From Jatrophihabitans sp. (GTDB taxonomy: Bacteria > Actinomycetota > Actinomycetes > Mycobacteriales > Jatrophihabitantaceae): 64,000 nucleotides of DNA. A program made the translations under genes and the position numbers. Below the pieces are notes generated by a model. It worked only from the letters and a program-made list of their open reading frames with translations. It was not told where the DNA came from and searched no databases. Shown here piece after piece: positions 49,560 to 58,350 of this stretch (position 1 is its first letter; every line of letters begins with the position of its first letter). The stretch spans positions 62,001 through 126,000 of the forward strand of contig DASVQQ010000018.1 of NCBI GenBank assembly GCA_036389035.1, read 5' to 3'.

Positions 49560-52500
49560 TCAGACCTCCAGCTCGGTGGCCGACAGCCCGGTGGCCGGCA
49601 GCCCGGTGGCCGACGGCTCCCGCGTCCACGTCCGCACGACCAGCTCGCCGGTGGCCTCGGGGTTGGTGCGCACGAAGTAGTGGCCGCCCGACGGCACCCG
49701 GTGGAACCGGACGTCGGAGGCCAGCAGTGCCCAGCCGGCGTACTCCTGGCCCGCCCGCGCCAGGCCCAGATCGTCCTCAGCGACCACCACGGTGACCGGC
49801 GTCGCCAGCTTCCAGGCCGGGCCGCCCTGCACGGTGTCGATGAGATAGCGGTAACCACCGCCCACGTCATGCCGGAAGATCCGGCCCATCAACGCGGTGT
49901 GCCCGCTGTCCAGGCCGTCCAGGTCGGTGTAGCCGGTCTCGGTGACCATGTAGCGGATGATCTGGGAGTCGCTCCAGCTGTCCATCAGCTCGATGTTGTG
50001 GCGCATCTCGGGCACCGTGGGAAGCAGCTTGGAGCCGATGAACACGTGCCGCAGGTCGAAGCCCTGGTCCTCCAGTAGCCGTGCCAGCTCGACGGTGAAC
50101 GCGGCGCCGCCGCAGTGGCCCCAGAGGATGATCGGCAGGTCGGCCTTCACCTCGATCTCGGCGATCGCCATGCGCGCCGCCTCGGCGATATCGGTGAACT
50201 CACCGCCCGAGACCGGGGCATGGCCGGGCAACTCCACGCCCCACACCGCGATCGCGTCGCTCATCCGCGCCACCGAGTCGGCCAGCGGCTTGAAGTTGAT
50301 CGGGTGCCCGCACGGGTAGGGGACGCAGATCAGCGCGCAGCGGGCGCCGGCGGCGGTGGCTGACAGCAGCTGCAGCAGGTCGTTCTCCGGGCGCCGGCGC
50401 CGGTCGGCCAGTCCGGCCAGCTCGGCCAGCCGCGAGTGTCGGGTGAGATCGCTCAGGGTGATCAGGCCGTCGAGCTCCAGCACGACCCGCAGCGCCGACA
50501 GCGAGTTGCCGCCGAGTTCGAAGAAGTCACCGGAATCCTCGATCTGCTTGGCCGGCAGGTCGAGCACCCGCGCCCACACCGCGGCGATGGCGTCCACCGT
50601 CTCCCTGGACGCCGCCGCCGGCCGCGACGCCGGCCCAGCGGGCGCCGCCGGCGCGGTGCTCGCCGCGGCGCCGATCAGCGCCAGGTCCTCGGCGGCCAGC
50701 AACTGCCGGGCGCTGTGGCTGGCGGTGGGCTCGGCGGCCATCAGCTCCAGCACCCGGACGAAGTACCCGCCGATCCGGTCGATCTGGGCCTGGTCGTAGA
50801 GGTGGCTGTGGTAGTGCAGGCACAGCCGCAGCTCGTCGTCGGAGAAGTGCCGGGAGAACTCGGTCCGGAAGCTGAACTCGGTCTCGGAGTCCACCCGCAT
50901 CTCCAGCAGCGAGAACTCCGGCAGCAGCTTGAGGTTCTTCAGCAGGTAGAAGTGGGTGAAGTTGAAGGTGGTGCCGAACAGCACCCGTTGGGTGCCGAGG
51001 TCCTGCTTCATCTTGGCCATCGGGTAGCGCCGGTGCGGCAGCAGGTCCAGCTCGGCCTGGTACACCTGCCTGATCAGGTCGGCCCACGACTCCTGGGCCT
51101 CCTCGGCCCCCTGACCGTCCCCGCTGAGCGTGATCCGGAACGGCAGGCTGTTGAGGTGCAGGCCCAGCGTCGTCTCAGCGCCCGGCAGCTCCGGCCGGCC
51201 GCTGTGCTCGTAGCCGGTGGTGACCTCTCGCTGCCCCGACACCAGGCCGAGCACCTTGGCGTGGGCGGCCAGCAGCACGTCCTTGAACGGCACCGACAGC
51301 GAGTCCGCCAGCTCGCTGATCCGCTGGGTGAGCCCGCCGGGCAGCGGCACGTCGCGCAGCACCACCTGGAAGTCGGCGGTGTCCACCGCACCCGGCCGGC
51401 GCGGCACGTTCGTCGACTCCGCGCCGTCCAGGACCCGCAGCCAGAAGTCCCTGGACTCCGCAGAGCGCAGCGCCTCGCGTTCCAGGCCGATGAAGTTGCG
51501 CAGGTGGTTGTCCACCTGCGCGACCGCGTCAGCAGCCCCTTCGGCGCCGGCGGCCCGGGCCGACTGCTGCTCGCGCAGCTGGTAGTACAGCTGGAACAGC
51601 TGGGTGTGCAGCAGGCTGATGCTCCAGCCGTCCAGCGCCGAGTTGTGCTGGCTCACCGTGTAGCGGTACTGCTCGTCGCTGAGGATCTGCACGTGCAGGG
51701 TGACCAGCTCGCCGCGTTCCCAGTCGAAGTGGCGGGCCTTCTCGGCCGCCAGCCACCGCTCGTGCCAGGCCGCCTGTGACTGGCTGTCCAACTGCCGCAG
51801 GTCGGCCACCGCAAGCGGGGGCCGCACCCGGCGGTGCACCACCTGGAGGAACTCGCTGTAGCCGGTGAGGTGGTAGCTGGTGCGCAGGATCGGATGGCGC
51901 AGGCTCAGCAGCCGGACCGCCTCGGTGAAGGCCGGGGCGTCGAACGTCCCGGTGATCGAGTAGCTGAGCACGTCGTGGTACTGGCCGAGGCCACCGGTGA
52001 TCTCGGTCTGGAAGATCAGCCCGGCCTGGAGCATCGACAGCGGGTAGGCGTCCTCGGCGTCAGGGGGCAGCAACGCCCGGTCCTCGGCCGAGATCAGCTC
52101 GAACGGCTGGAAGCCGCCGCGGGCGGCCACATCGGCCTGCTCATCGGCAGAGGCGGCCTCGATGCTCTCGGCGAGCGCGGCGATGCTCTGCGAGCGGAAC
52201 AGCTGTTGAAAGGTGTAGTCCAGGCCGGCGGCGCGGGACTTGGCCAGCACCTCGACGAAGTGGATCGAGTTGCCGCCCAGGGCGAAGAAGTTGTCGTGCA
52301 CGCCGATCCGGTCCTTGCCGAGCACCTCGCGCCAGATCCTTGCCAGGGTCTGCTCGGTGGCGGTCCGCGGCTCGACCTGGGCGCCGGCCCTGGCACGGGT
52401 GGCCTGCGGCCCGGCAAGCCAGGCCCGGTCGAGTTTTCCGTTGGGTGTCAACGGCAACTCCTCCAGCGTCAGGATCCGGCCGGGCACCTCGTGCTCGGGC

Positions 52501-54623
52501 AGGGTCTGGCGCAGGTGCTGCTTCAGCGCGGACTCCGTGACCGGCTCGCGCGGCACCACGAAGCCCCGCAGCGAGTTCTGCCAGCCGTCGTCGACGGCGA
52601 CCACGGCGGCGTCGGCCACGGCCGGGTGGGCCCTCAGCCGCTCCTCGATCCCACCGGGCTCGACCCGGAACCCGCGCACCTTGACCTGCAGGTCCACCCG
52701 GCCCAGGTAGTCGAGCCTGCCGTCGGGCAGCCACCGCGCCAGGTCGCCGGTGCGGTAGAGCCGCCGCTCGCCCACCGCGGCGCCGTCGAGAAACCGCTCG
52801 GCGGTCAGCTCCGGCCGATGCAGGTAGCCGCGTGCCAGTCCCACGCCGGCGACGTGCAGCTCGCCGGGCATCCCGACCGGCGTCTGGTTGCCGTGCGGGT
52901 CCAGCACGTACATCCGGATGTTGTCGATCGGCTTGCCGATCGGCAGCCGGGCCAGCCCGCGCAGTCCCCGGGTCGGCTGATGGGTGACGTCCACCGTCGC
53001 CTCGGTCGGGCCGTAGAGGTTGATCAGCTCCGCGCCGCCGAGGAGTTGGGCGAAGCGGCCGGCCTGGCCCGGAGTGAGCGCCTCGCCGCTGGCGAAGACC
53101 CGTCGCAGGCTCGCCAACCGTGGCGCCGCGCCGGCCCGCTCGGCCCAGACCAGGAACATCGTCAGCATCGACGGCACGAAGTGCGCCGTGCTCACCTGAT
53201 GGCGCTCGATGGCAGCCGCCAGCAGGGCCGGGTCCTTCTCCGCGCCGGGATCGGGCAGCGCCAGCGCCGCGCCGGTGAACGACCACCAGAACAGCTCCCA
53301 GACCGAGACGTCGAAAGAGATCGAGGTCTTCTGCAGCAGGACGTCACCGGCCGCGATCGGATAGGCGTTCTGCATCCAGGACAGCCGGTTGACCACGCTG
53401 CGGTGCTCGACCAGCACGCCCTTCGGCGCGCCGGTCGAACCGGAGGTGTAGATCAGATAGGCCAGGTCACCGGCATCGCCCTCGGGCGGCACCGGCCCGG
53501 TGTCGGCGCGGTAGCTGGCCGGATCCTCCAGCTCGAGCACCGGCAGCGGTTCAGCTGTGTCGGCGGTGCTTGCCGTCTCGGCGGTGCTTGCCGTCTCGGC
53601 TGTGTTTGCCGTCTCGGCTGTGTTTGCTGTGCTTGCCAGGCCGGCGAAGCGGGCCTGGGCGAGCACCAGCCGGGCCCGGCTGTCGCTGAGCTGGTAGCCG
53701 ATCCGCGCCGGCGGGTAGGACGGGTCCAGCGGCAGGTACGCCCCGCCCGCCTTGAGCACCGCCAGGATGGCGACGATCAGCTCCGGTGACCGCTCGGCCA
53801 GCAGCGCCACCACCACGTCGGGGCCCACGCCGTGCTCGCGCAGGGTGTGCGCCAGCTGGTTGGAGCGGGCGTCGAGCTCGGCGTAGCTCAGCACGCCCGC
53901 GGAGCTGAGCAGGGCCGGCGCGTCCGGGGTGGCGGCGGCCTGCCGGGCGAACAGGCCGTGGATGGTGGCTTCGGAGTCGAAGCCGCGCTCGGTGGCGTTG
54001 CTCGCCGCGATGATCGCCGCATCCTCGACAGTGCTCAGCGGCAGCTCGGTGACCGGCCGGTCCGGCTCGGCGGTGGCCGCCTCGAGCAGCAGCTGATACT
54101 GGCGGGCGATCCAGCTGATGCTGGTCTCGGCGTAGCGGGAGCTGTCGTAGCTGACGGTCACCGTCAGCGCGCCGGCCTCGCGGTAGGCGGTGAACCGGAC
54201 ACCGGCGCCGCCCGGGCCTGCCGGTGGCCCGGCCGCCAGCTCGACCAGGACGTCGGTGACCAGGCCAGGCACCGCGATCGGCCCCGCGGCGGCCACCCGG
54301 CCGAGCAGTTCGCGCAGGGTGCCGGTCGGGTCCACCCGCAGCACGCCGCTACCCGAGACGTCCGGCAGCCCCAGCGACACCTCGTCCTCGCGGGTGTAGC
54401 GGCCGAGCAGCGCCACCGCGACGGCAGCCAGCACGGCCTGCAGCAGCTCGTCCCGGCCCCGGCTGATCCGGTCCAGGCGTGCGCTGAGCTCGGCCGGCAG
54501 CCGGGTCAGGTGAAAGCCGACCGATCCACCGGCAGCGGCGTGCTCAGCGGCGGCACGCTCGGCGTCCGGTGCGAAATCGGCGGGGAAACTCGTCGTCGGC
54601 ACGACGAGATCGGTGTGTGACAT
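49560..54623 (-). CDS. NRPS protein: C-lobe remnant - A(Ser) - PCP - C(HN) - PCP - TE(Cys)
   Basis: 1687 aa; GAGGA precedes the ATG. Residues 1-200 are only the C-terminal lobe of a condensation domain. A domain 220-735 with code D-V-W-H-F-S-L-V-D-K, identical to the serine code of EntF. PCP with Ser786 (LGGNSI). C domain 855-1300, whose active-site motif reads HNSALDG (993-999), so the catalytic second His is Asn. A second PCP (Ser1374, LGGNSL) follows with no A domain. TE 1425-1670 has GHCGG (Cys1504 nucleophile) and His1648. The A-less final module implies loading in trans. Repeats lie between A2 and A3 and at the extreme C-terminus. Confidence 0.93.
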   Translation of the reverse strand: MSHTDLVVPTTSFPADFAPDAERAAAEHAAAGGSVGFHLTRLPAELSARLDRISRGRDELLQAVLAAVAVALLGRYTREDEVSLGLPDVSGSGVLRVDPTGTLRELLGRVAAAGPIAVPGLVTDVLVELAAGPPAGPGGAGVRFTAYREAGALTVTVSYDSSRYAETSISWIARQYQLLLEAATAEPDRPVTELPLSTVEDAAIIAASNATERGFDSEATIHGLFARQAAATPDAPALLSSAGVLSYAELDARSNQLAHTLREHGVGPDVVVALLAERSPELIVAILAVLKAGGAYLPLDPSYPPARIGYQLSDSRARLVLAQARFAGLASTANTAETANTAETASTAETASTADTAEPLPVLELEDPASYRADTGPVPPEGDAGDLAYLIYTSGSTGAPKGVLVEHRSVVNRLSWMQNAYPIAAGDVLLQKTSISFDVSVWELFWWSFTGAALALPDPGAEKDPALLAAAIERHQVSTAHFVPSMLTMFLVWAERAGAAPRLASLRRVFASGEALTPGQAGRFAQLLGGAELINLYGPTEATVDVTHQPTRGLRGLARLPIGKPIDNIRMYVLDPHGNQTPVGMPGELHVAGVGLARGYLHRPELTAERFLDGAAVGERRLYRTGDLARWLPDGRLDYLGRVDLQVKVRGFRVEPGGIEERLRAHPAVADAAVVAVDDGWQNSLRGFVVPREPVTESALKQHLRQTLPEHEVPGRILTLEELPLTPNGKLDRAWLAGPQATRARAGAQVEPRTATEQTLARIWREVLGKDRIGVHDNFFALGGNSIHFVEVLAKSRAAGLDYTFQQLFRSQSIAALAESIEAASADEQADVAARGGFQPFELISAEDRALLPPDAEDAYPLSMLQAGLIFQTEITGGLGQYHDVLSYSITGTFDAPAFTEAVRLLSLRHPILRTSYHLTGYSEFLQVVHRRVRPPLAVADLRQLDSQSQAAWHERWLAAEKARHFDWERGELVTLHVQILSDEQYRYTVSQHNSALDGWSISLLHTQLFQLYYQLREQQSARAAGAEGAADAVAQVDNHLRNFIGLEREALRSAESRDFWLRVLDGAESTNVPRRPGAVDTADFQVVLRDVPLPGGLTQRISELADSLSVPFKDVLLAAHAKVLGLVSGQREVTTGYEHSGRPELPGAETTLGLHLNSLPFRITLSGDGQGAEEAQESWADLIRQVYQAELDLLPHRRYPMAKMKQDLGTQRVLFGTTFNFTHFYLLKNLKLLPEFSLLEMRVDSETEFSFRTEFSRHFSDDELRLCLHYHSHLYDQAQIDRIGGYFVRVLELMAAEPTASHSARQLLAAEDLALIGAAASTAPAAPAGPASRPAAASRETVDAIAAVWARVLDLPAKQIEDSGDFFELGGNSLSALRVVLELDGLITLSDLTRHSRLAELAGLADRRRRPENDLLQLLSATAAGARCALICVPYPCGHPINFKPLADSVARMSDAIAVWGVELPGHAPVSGGEFTDIAEAARMAIAEIEVKADLPIILWGHCGGAAFTVELARLLEDQGFDLRHVFIGSKLLPTVPEMRHNIELMDSWSDSQIIRYMVTETGYTDLDGLDSGHTALMGRIFRHDVGGGYRYLIDTVQGGPAWKLATPVTVVVAEDDLGLARAGQEYAGWALLASDVRFHRVPSGGHYFVRTNPEATGELVVRTWTREPSATGLPATGLSATELEV
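49566..49618 (-). repeat. 15-bp tandem repeats at the 3' end of the TE-bearing NRPS gene
   Basis: Three to four 15-bp units code (A-T-G-L-P)-type pentapeptides as the last residues before the stop, directly against the following thioesterase gene. Confidence 0.8.
53553..53637 (-). repeat. 18-bp tandem repeats in the Ser A domain
   Basis: Four or more 18-bp copies code T-A-(N/S)-T-A-E units (residues 332-358) between motifs A2 and A3. Two unit types alternate (with GGCGGTGCTT or GGCTGTGTTT), showing stepwise duplication. Confidence 0.85.
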
Positions 54624-54663
54624 GGATGGTCCTCAACAGCTCGTGGGCAGAGGTCTCGCGGGG

Positions 54664-57600
54664 TCAAAGATCGAAATCGAAGACGGCGGTGTGCGCCGCG
54701 GCGATGAACGCCGCGACCGGTGTTCTCGGATCGGCCCGCACGGTGTCGAGGATGTGCAGGAAGTCATCGCGCCACTGCTCGACCTCGGCCCGGCGCAGCA
54801 GGGCACTGGAGTGGTGCCAGCTCACCCGCAGCGTGTCGCCGGCCTCGTAGATCTGCATGTTCAGGTCGAACACGCTCTGGCCGGTCGGCTCCAGTCGCAC
54901 CTGGACGCCGCGGCCGGCGAAGTCGATGTGCAGGTAACGGCTGCTGTGCAACGCGATCAGCGCGTCGAACAGCGGTGTGCGGCTGTAGTCACGGCTCGGC
55001 TGGGCCATCTCGACCACGTCTGAGAACGGAAAGTCCTGATGCGCAAAGGCTTCCTCGGCGACGCCGGCGACCCGGCGCAGGTACTGGGCGAAGCTCTGGT
55101 CGGGGTCCACCGTGGTGCGCAGGCACACGGTGTTGGCGAGCATGCCCGCCGTGCGGTGCAGGCCCGGCGCGGTCCGTCCGGACACCGGCGTGCCGAGCAC
55201 CACGTCGCCGGATCCGGTGAGCCGGGCCAGCATGATGCCGTGCGCGGCGGCGAGCACCGCGAACAGCGTCACCTCGTAGTCGCGGGCCAGCTCGCGCAGC
55301 GCGCCCGTCCGGTCACGGCCGAGGTCGAACTCCAGCACGTCACCGTCCAGCGGGCGAAGGGGCGGGCGGGGTGCTGCCAGCGGCAGATCCGCACGCGCCG
55401 GCGGTGTCGCGAACACCCGCTGCCAGTGACCGCGCTGCTGTTCGGCGAGGCAGGCGCCGGCCGGGCCGGCCAGCCAGGCCGCGTAGTCGCGGTAGCGGAC
55501 GGCGGGCTCGGCGACCGGCTGCCCCGCGTAGAGCGCTGCCAGGTCGGTCAGCAGGATCCGCAGCGAGAACCCGTCGATGATCAGGTGGTGCAGGTCCAGG
55601 CGCAGCCGCAGGTGCTCCTCGGTGCGCCGCAGTTCGGCCCGCCAGAGCGGAGCGGTGTCCAGGTCGAAGGGCGCGACGAACGGCTCGACCGGCGCGCCCG
55701 TCAGCGGATTGACCTGCAGTGGCAGGGTGATCTCGGATTCGATCCGCTGACGCGCCTCCTGCCCGTCCAGGACGAAGCAGGTGCGCAGCGCCTCGTGGCG
55801 TTCGGCGAGCAGGCGCAGCGCCTCGGCCAGCCGGGCCGGGTCGGTGTCGGCGGGCAGGTCGAGGGTGACCGGCACGTTGTAGTGCACCGCGCTCGGATCC
55901 TTGAGCTGCTCGAAGTAGAGCTGGCGTTGCTGCGGGGTGAGCGGATAGCTGGCGGCTTCGGCCGCCGGCGGGATCACCGGTGCGGTGGCGGGTTCGGCCC
56001 GGCCCACCAGCTCGGCCAGCCGGGCCAGCGAACCGCTGCGCAGCACCACGCTCACCGGCAGCTGCCGTCCCAACCGCTCGGCCATCGCGCCGGCGAGCAG
56101 GGTCGCGGTCAGCGAGTCCGAGCCCAGGTCACGCAGGTCATGCCGCATGCCGATGCCGACCAGGCCCAGCGCATCCTCGGCCAGCCGCACCAGCACCCGC
56201 TCGAGCTCGTTGCGCGGCGCGACGTGCTCGACGCCGGTGAGCAGCCGCGAACCGTCCGGCTCGGGCAGCCGGGCACGATCCAGTTTGCCGTTGGGATGCA
56301 ACGGCAACTCAGCCAGCTCGATCAGGTAGGCGGGCACCGCGTGCGGCGGCAGCACCCGCTCCAGGTGCGCGCGCAGATCGGCCACCGGCCGCCGCGCCAC
56401 GTAGTAGGCGCACAGGTACTTGTCCGCTCCGCTGGAGCGGTCGCGAGCCGTCACCGCGGCTTCGGCGATGTCCGGGTGGCTGAGCAGGACGTTCTCCACC
56501 TCGCCCAGCTCGATCCGGAAACCGCGCACCTTCACCTGCTGGTCGCGGCGGCCGAGGAACTCGACGGCGCCGTCGGGCCGGAACCGGCCGAGGTCGCCGC
56601 TGCGGTACATCCGCCCGCCGATGAACGGGTCCGCGACGAACTTCTCGGCCGTCAGCTCGGGACGTCCGAGGTAGCCCGCGGCCACCCCGTCGCCGCCGAA
56701 GCACAGCTCACCGGGCACGCCGACCGGGCACAGGCCACCGTCGGCGTCGAGCACGTACGCCGTGGAGTTCGCGATCGGCCGCCCGACCGGGATGCCGGCC
56801 AGGGCGTTGCGGCGCAGGTCCTCGTGCTCGATCTGGTGGGTCAGGGAGAAGGTGGCGTTCTCGGTCGGGCCGTAGGCGTTGATCAGGGTCAGCTCCGGGC
56901 ACGCGTCCAGCACCTTCGCCACGTGCGTCGGCGACAGCACGTCACCGCCGGTGAACAGTTCCCGCAGCAGGCGAAAGACCGTCGGATCCTGCTCGACGAG
57001 CTGGTTGAGCAGCGGCGCGGTCAGCCACATGGTGGTGATCCGCCGCGCGGTCAGCTCCGCGCTGAGCGCGCGGGCACTGAGGATGACGTCGTTGCCGACC
57101 AGGTGCAGGCTGCCGCCGTTGAGCAGGGCCGCCCACAGCTCGAATGTACTGGCGTCAAAGGAGATCGAGCCGCTGGGCAGGATGCGGGTGTGCGGTCCGA
57201 ACTCGCAGTACTCCACTCCCCGCACCAACCGCACCACGTTGCGATGGGTGATCCGCACGCCCTTGGGCCGGCCGGTGGTGCCGGAGGTGTAGCACAGAAA
57301 GGCCACCGCACGGTCGGCAGCCAGGTCGGGTTGGCCGGCCTCTGTCGCGTCCCGCGTCGGGTGCTGAGCGGTGGCGCCAGGGTTCAGAACCATGCCAGGT
57401 TCCGGAACCGTGCCAGGTTCCGGAACCGTGCCGGGGTTCAGCACCGTGCCGGTGAAGGCGAAGTCGTGCGGTGAGTCGGTGATCAGCACCCGGGCGCCGG
57501 AGTCGGCCAGCAAGAATTCCACCCGTCCCGGCGGGTACTCCGGATCGATCGGCAGGTAGGCCGCGCCGGACTTGAGGATCGCCAGCACGCTGACCACCAG

Positions 57601-58350
57601 GTCCGGCGTGCGGGCGATACGCAGCCCGACCGGGTCACCCGGACGCACGCCGGCCACCCGCAGCGCGGCGCACAGGACGTCGGCCCGCTCGTCGAGCTGC
57701 CGGTAGCTCAGCCGCTGGTCGCGCCAGGTCACGGCGAGCGCGTCCGGCGCCTGGCGGGCCTGCTCCTCGAACAGCCGGTGGACGGGGATGTCGGCAGGGT
57801 AGGGCCGGCCGGTGTCGTTGAACCGGCCGAGAATGAGTTCTCGCTCGTCCCCGGCGACCAGGCTCACCGCCCGCACCGGACTCTGGCGCTGACGCAGCGC
57901 CCGGCGCACATGCTCGACCAGCCGCGCCGCAGTGCCGGGCTCGAACAGCCCGACGCGATAACCCACCCGCAGCCCGGCGCCGTAGGTGCTGAGCACCAGG
58001 TCGACGTCCTGATCAGGCATCGCCAGCACCGGGTGGTCGGCGAACCGGATCGGGGTGTGCCAGCAGGGCCCGTGCTCGGCCCCGGCCAGCACTCGCGCCG
58101 CGGTCACGTCCGGATCGACGGTCACCGACAGCGCGCCCGCCCGACCCGCCAGCTCCACGTCCAGCAGCAGCTCGGCCTGGCCGGTGTACTTGTGCAGCAC
58201 CACCAGGAACGCCGCGAGGACGGCGGCCGGGTCGTGGCCGTCGGCGGGCGCGGCCACCCAGGCCAGGTCCTCGCCCGCGACGGAGCGGGGGTGGTCGGGA
58301 ATCAGCTCGAGCGGCTCAGGACTCGACGGCGGCCGGGGCGCGGTCGGCAT
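54664..58350 (-). CDS. NRPS protein: C-lobe remnant - A(Val-like) - PCP - C
   Basis: 1228 aa, overlapping the MFS gene by 35 bases. Residues 1-175 are a condensation C-lobe without active site. A domain 190-690 (YTSGTTGRPKG) with code D-A-F-W-L-G-A-T-F-K, matching the classical valine code DAFWIGGTFK at 8 of 10 positions. PCP Ser746 (LGSDSL). The full C domain 800-1228 has intact HHLIIDG (921-927). As the first module it should load a Val-like residue and condense it onto the Ser-loaded PCP of the next protein. No epimerisation or methylation domain. Confidence 0.92.
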   Translation of the reverse strand: MPTAPRPPSSPEPLELIPDHPRSVAGEDLAWVAAPADGHDPAAVLAAFLVVLHKYTGQAELLLDVELAGRAGALSVTVDPDVTAARVLAGAEHGPCWHTPIRFADHPVLAMPDQDVDLVLSTYGAGLRVGYRVGLFEPGTAARLVEHVRRALRQRQSPVRAVSLVAGDERELILGRFNDTGRPYPADIPVHRLFEEQARQAPDALAVTWRDQRLSYRQLDERADVLCAALRVAGVRPGDPVGLRIARTPDLVVSVLAILKSGAAYLPIDPEYPPGRVEFLLADSGARVLITDSPHDFAFTGTVLNPGTVPEPGTVPEPGMVLNPGATAQHPTRDATEAGQPDLAADRAVAFLCYTSGTTGRPKGVRITHRNVVRLVRGVEYCEFGPHTRILPSGSISFDASTFELWAALLNGGSLHLVGNDVILSARALSAELTARRITTMWLTAPLLNQLVEQDPTVFRLLRELFTGGDVLSPTHVAKVLDACPELTLINAYGPTENATFSLTHQIEHEDLRRNALAGIPVGRPIANSTAYVLDADGGLCPVGVPGELCFGGDGVAAGYLGRPELTAEKFVADPFIGGRMYRSGDLGRFRPDGAVEFLGRRDQQVKVRGFRIELGEVENVLLSHPDIAEAAVTARDRSSGADKYLCAYYVARRPVADLRAHLERVLPPHAVPAYLIELAELPLHPNGKLDRARLPEPDGSRLLTGVEHVAPRNELERVLVRLAEDALGLVGIGMRHDLRDLGSDSLTATLLAGAMAERLGRQLPVSVVLRSGSLARLAELVGRAEPATAPVIPPAAEAASYPLTPQQRQLYFEQLKDPSAVHYNVPVTLDLPADTDPARLAEALRLLAERHEALRTCFVLDGQEARQRIESEITLPLQVNPLTGAPVEPFVAPFDLDTAPLWRAELRRTEEHLRLRLDLHHLIIDGFSLRILLTDLAALYAGQPVAEPAVRYRDYAAWLAGPAGACLAEQQRGHWQRVFATPPARADLPLAAPRPPLRPLDGDVLEFDLGRDRTGALRELARDYEVTLFAVLAAAHGIMLARLTGSGDVVLGTPVSGRTAPGLHRTAGMLANTVCLRTTVDPDQSFAQYLRRVAGVAEEAFAHQDFPFSDVVEMAQPSRDYSRTPLFDALIALHSSRYLHIDFAGRGVQVRLEPTGQSVFDLNMQIYEAGDTLRVSWHHSSALLRRAEVEQWRDDFLHILDTVRADPRTPVAAFIAAAHTAVFDFDL
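57376..57447 (-). repeat. Four 18-bp tandem repeats in the Val-like A domain
   Basis: Units start at 57376, 57394, 57412 and 57430 and code six-residue V-x-x-P-G-x copies (residues about 303-326) between motifs A2 and A3. Confidence 0.9.
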
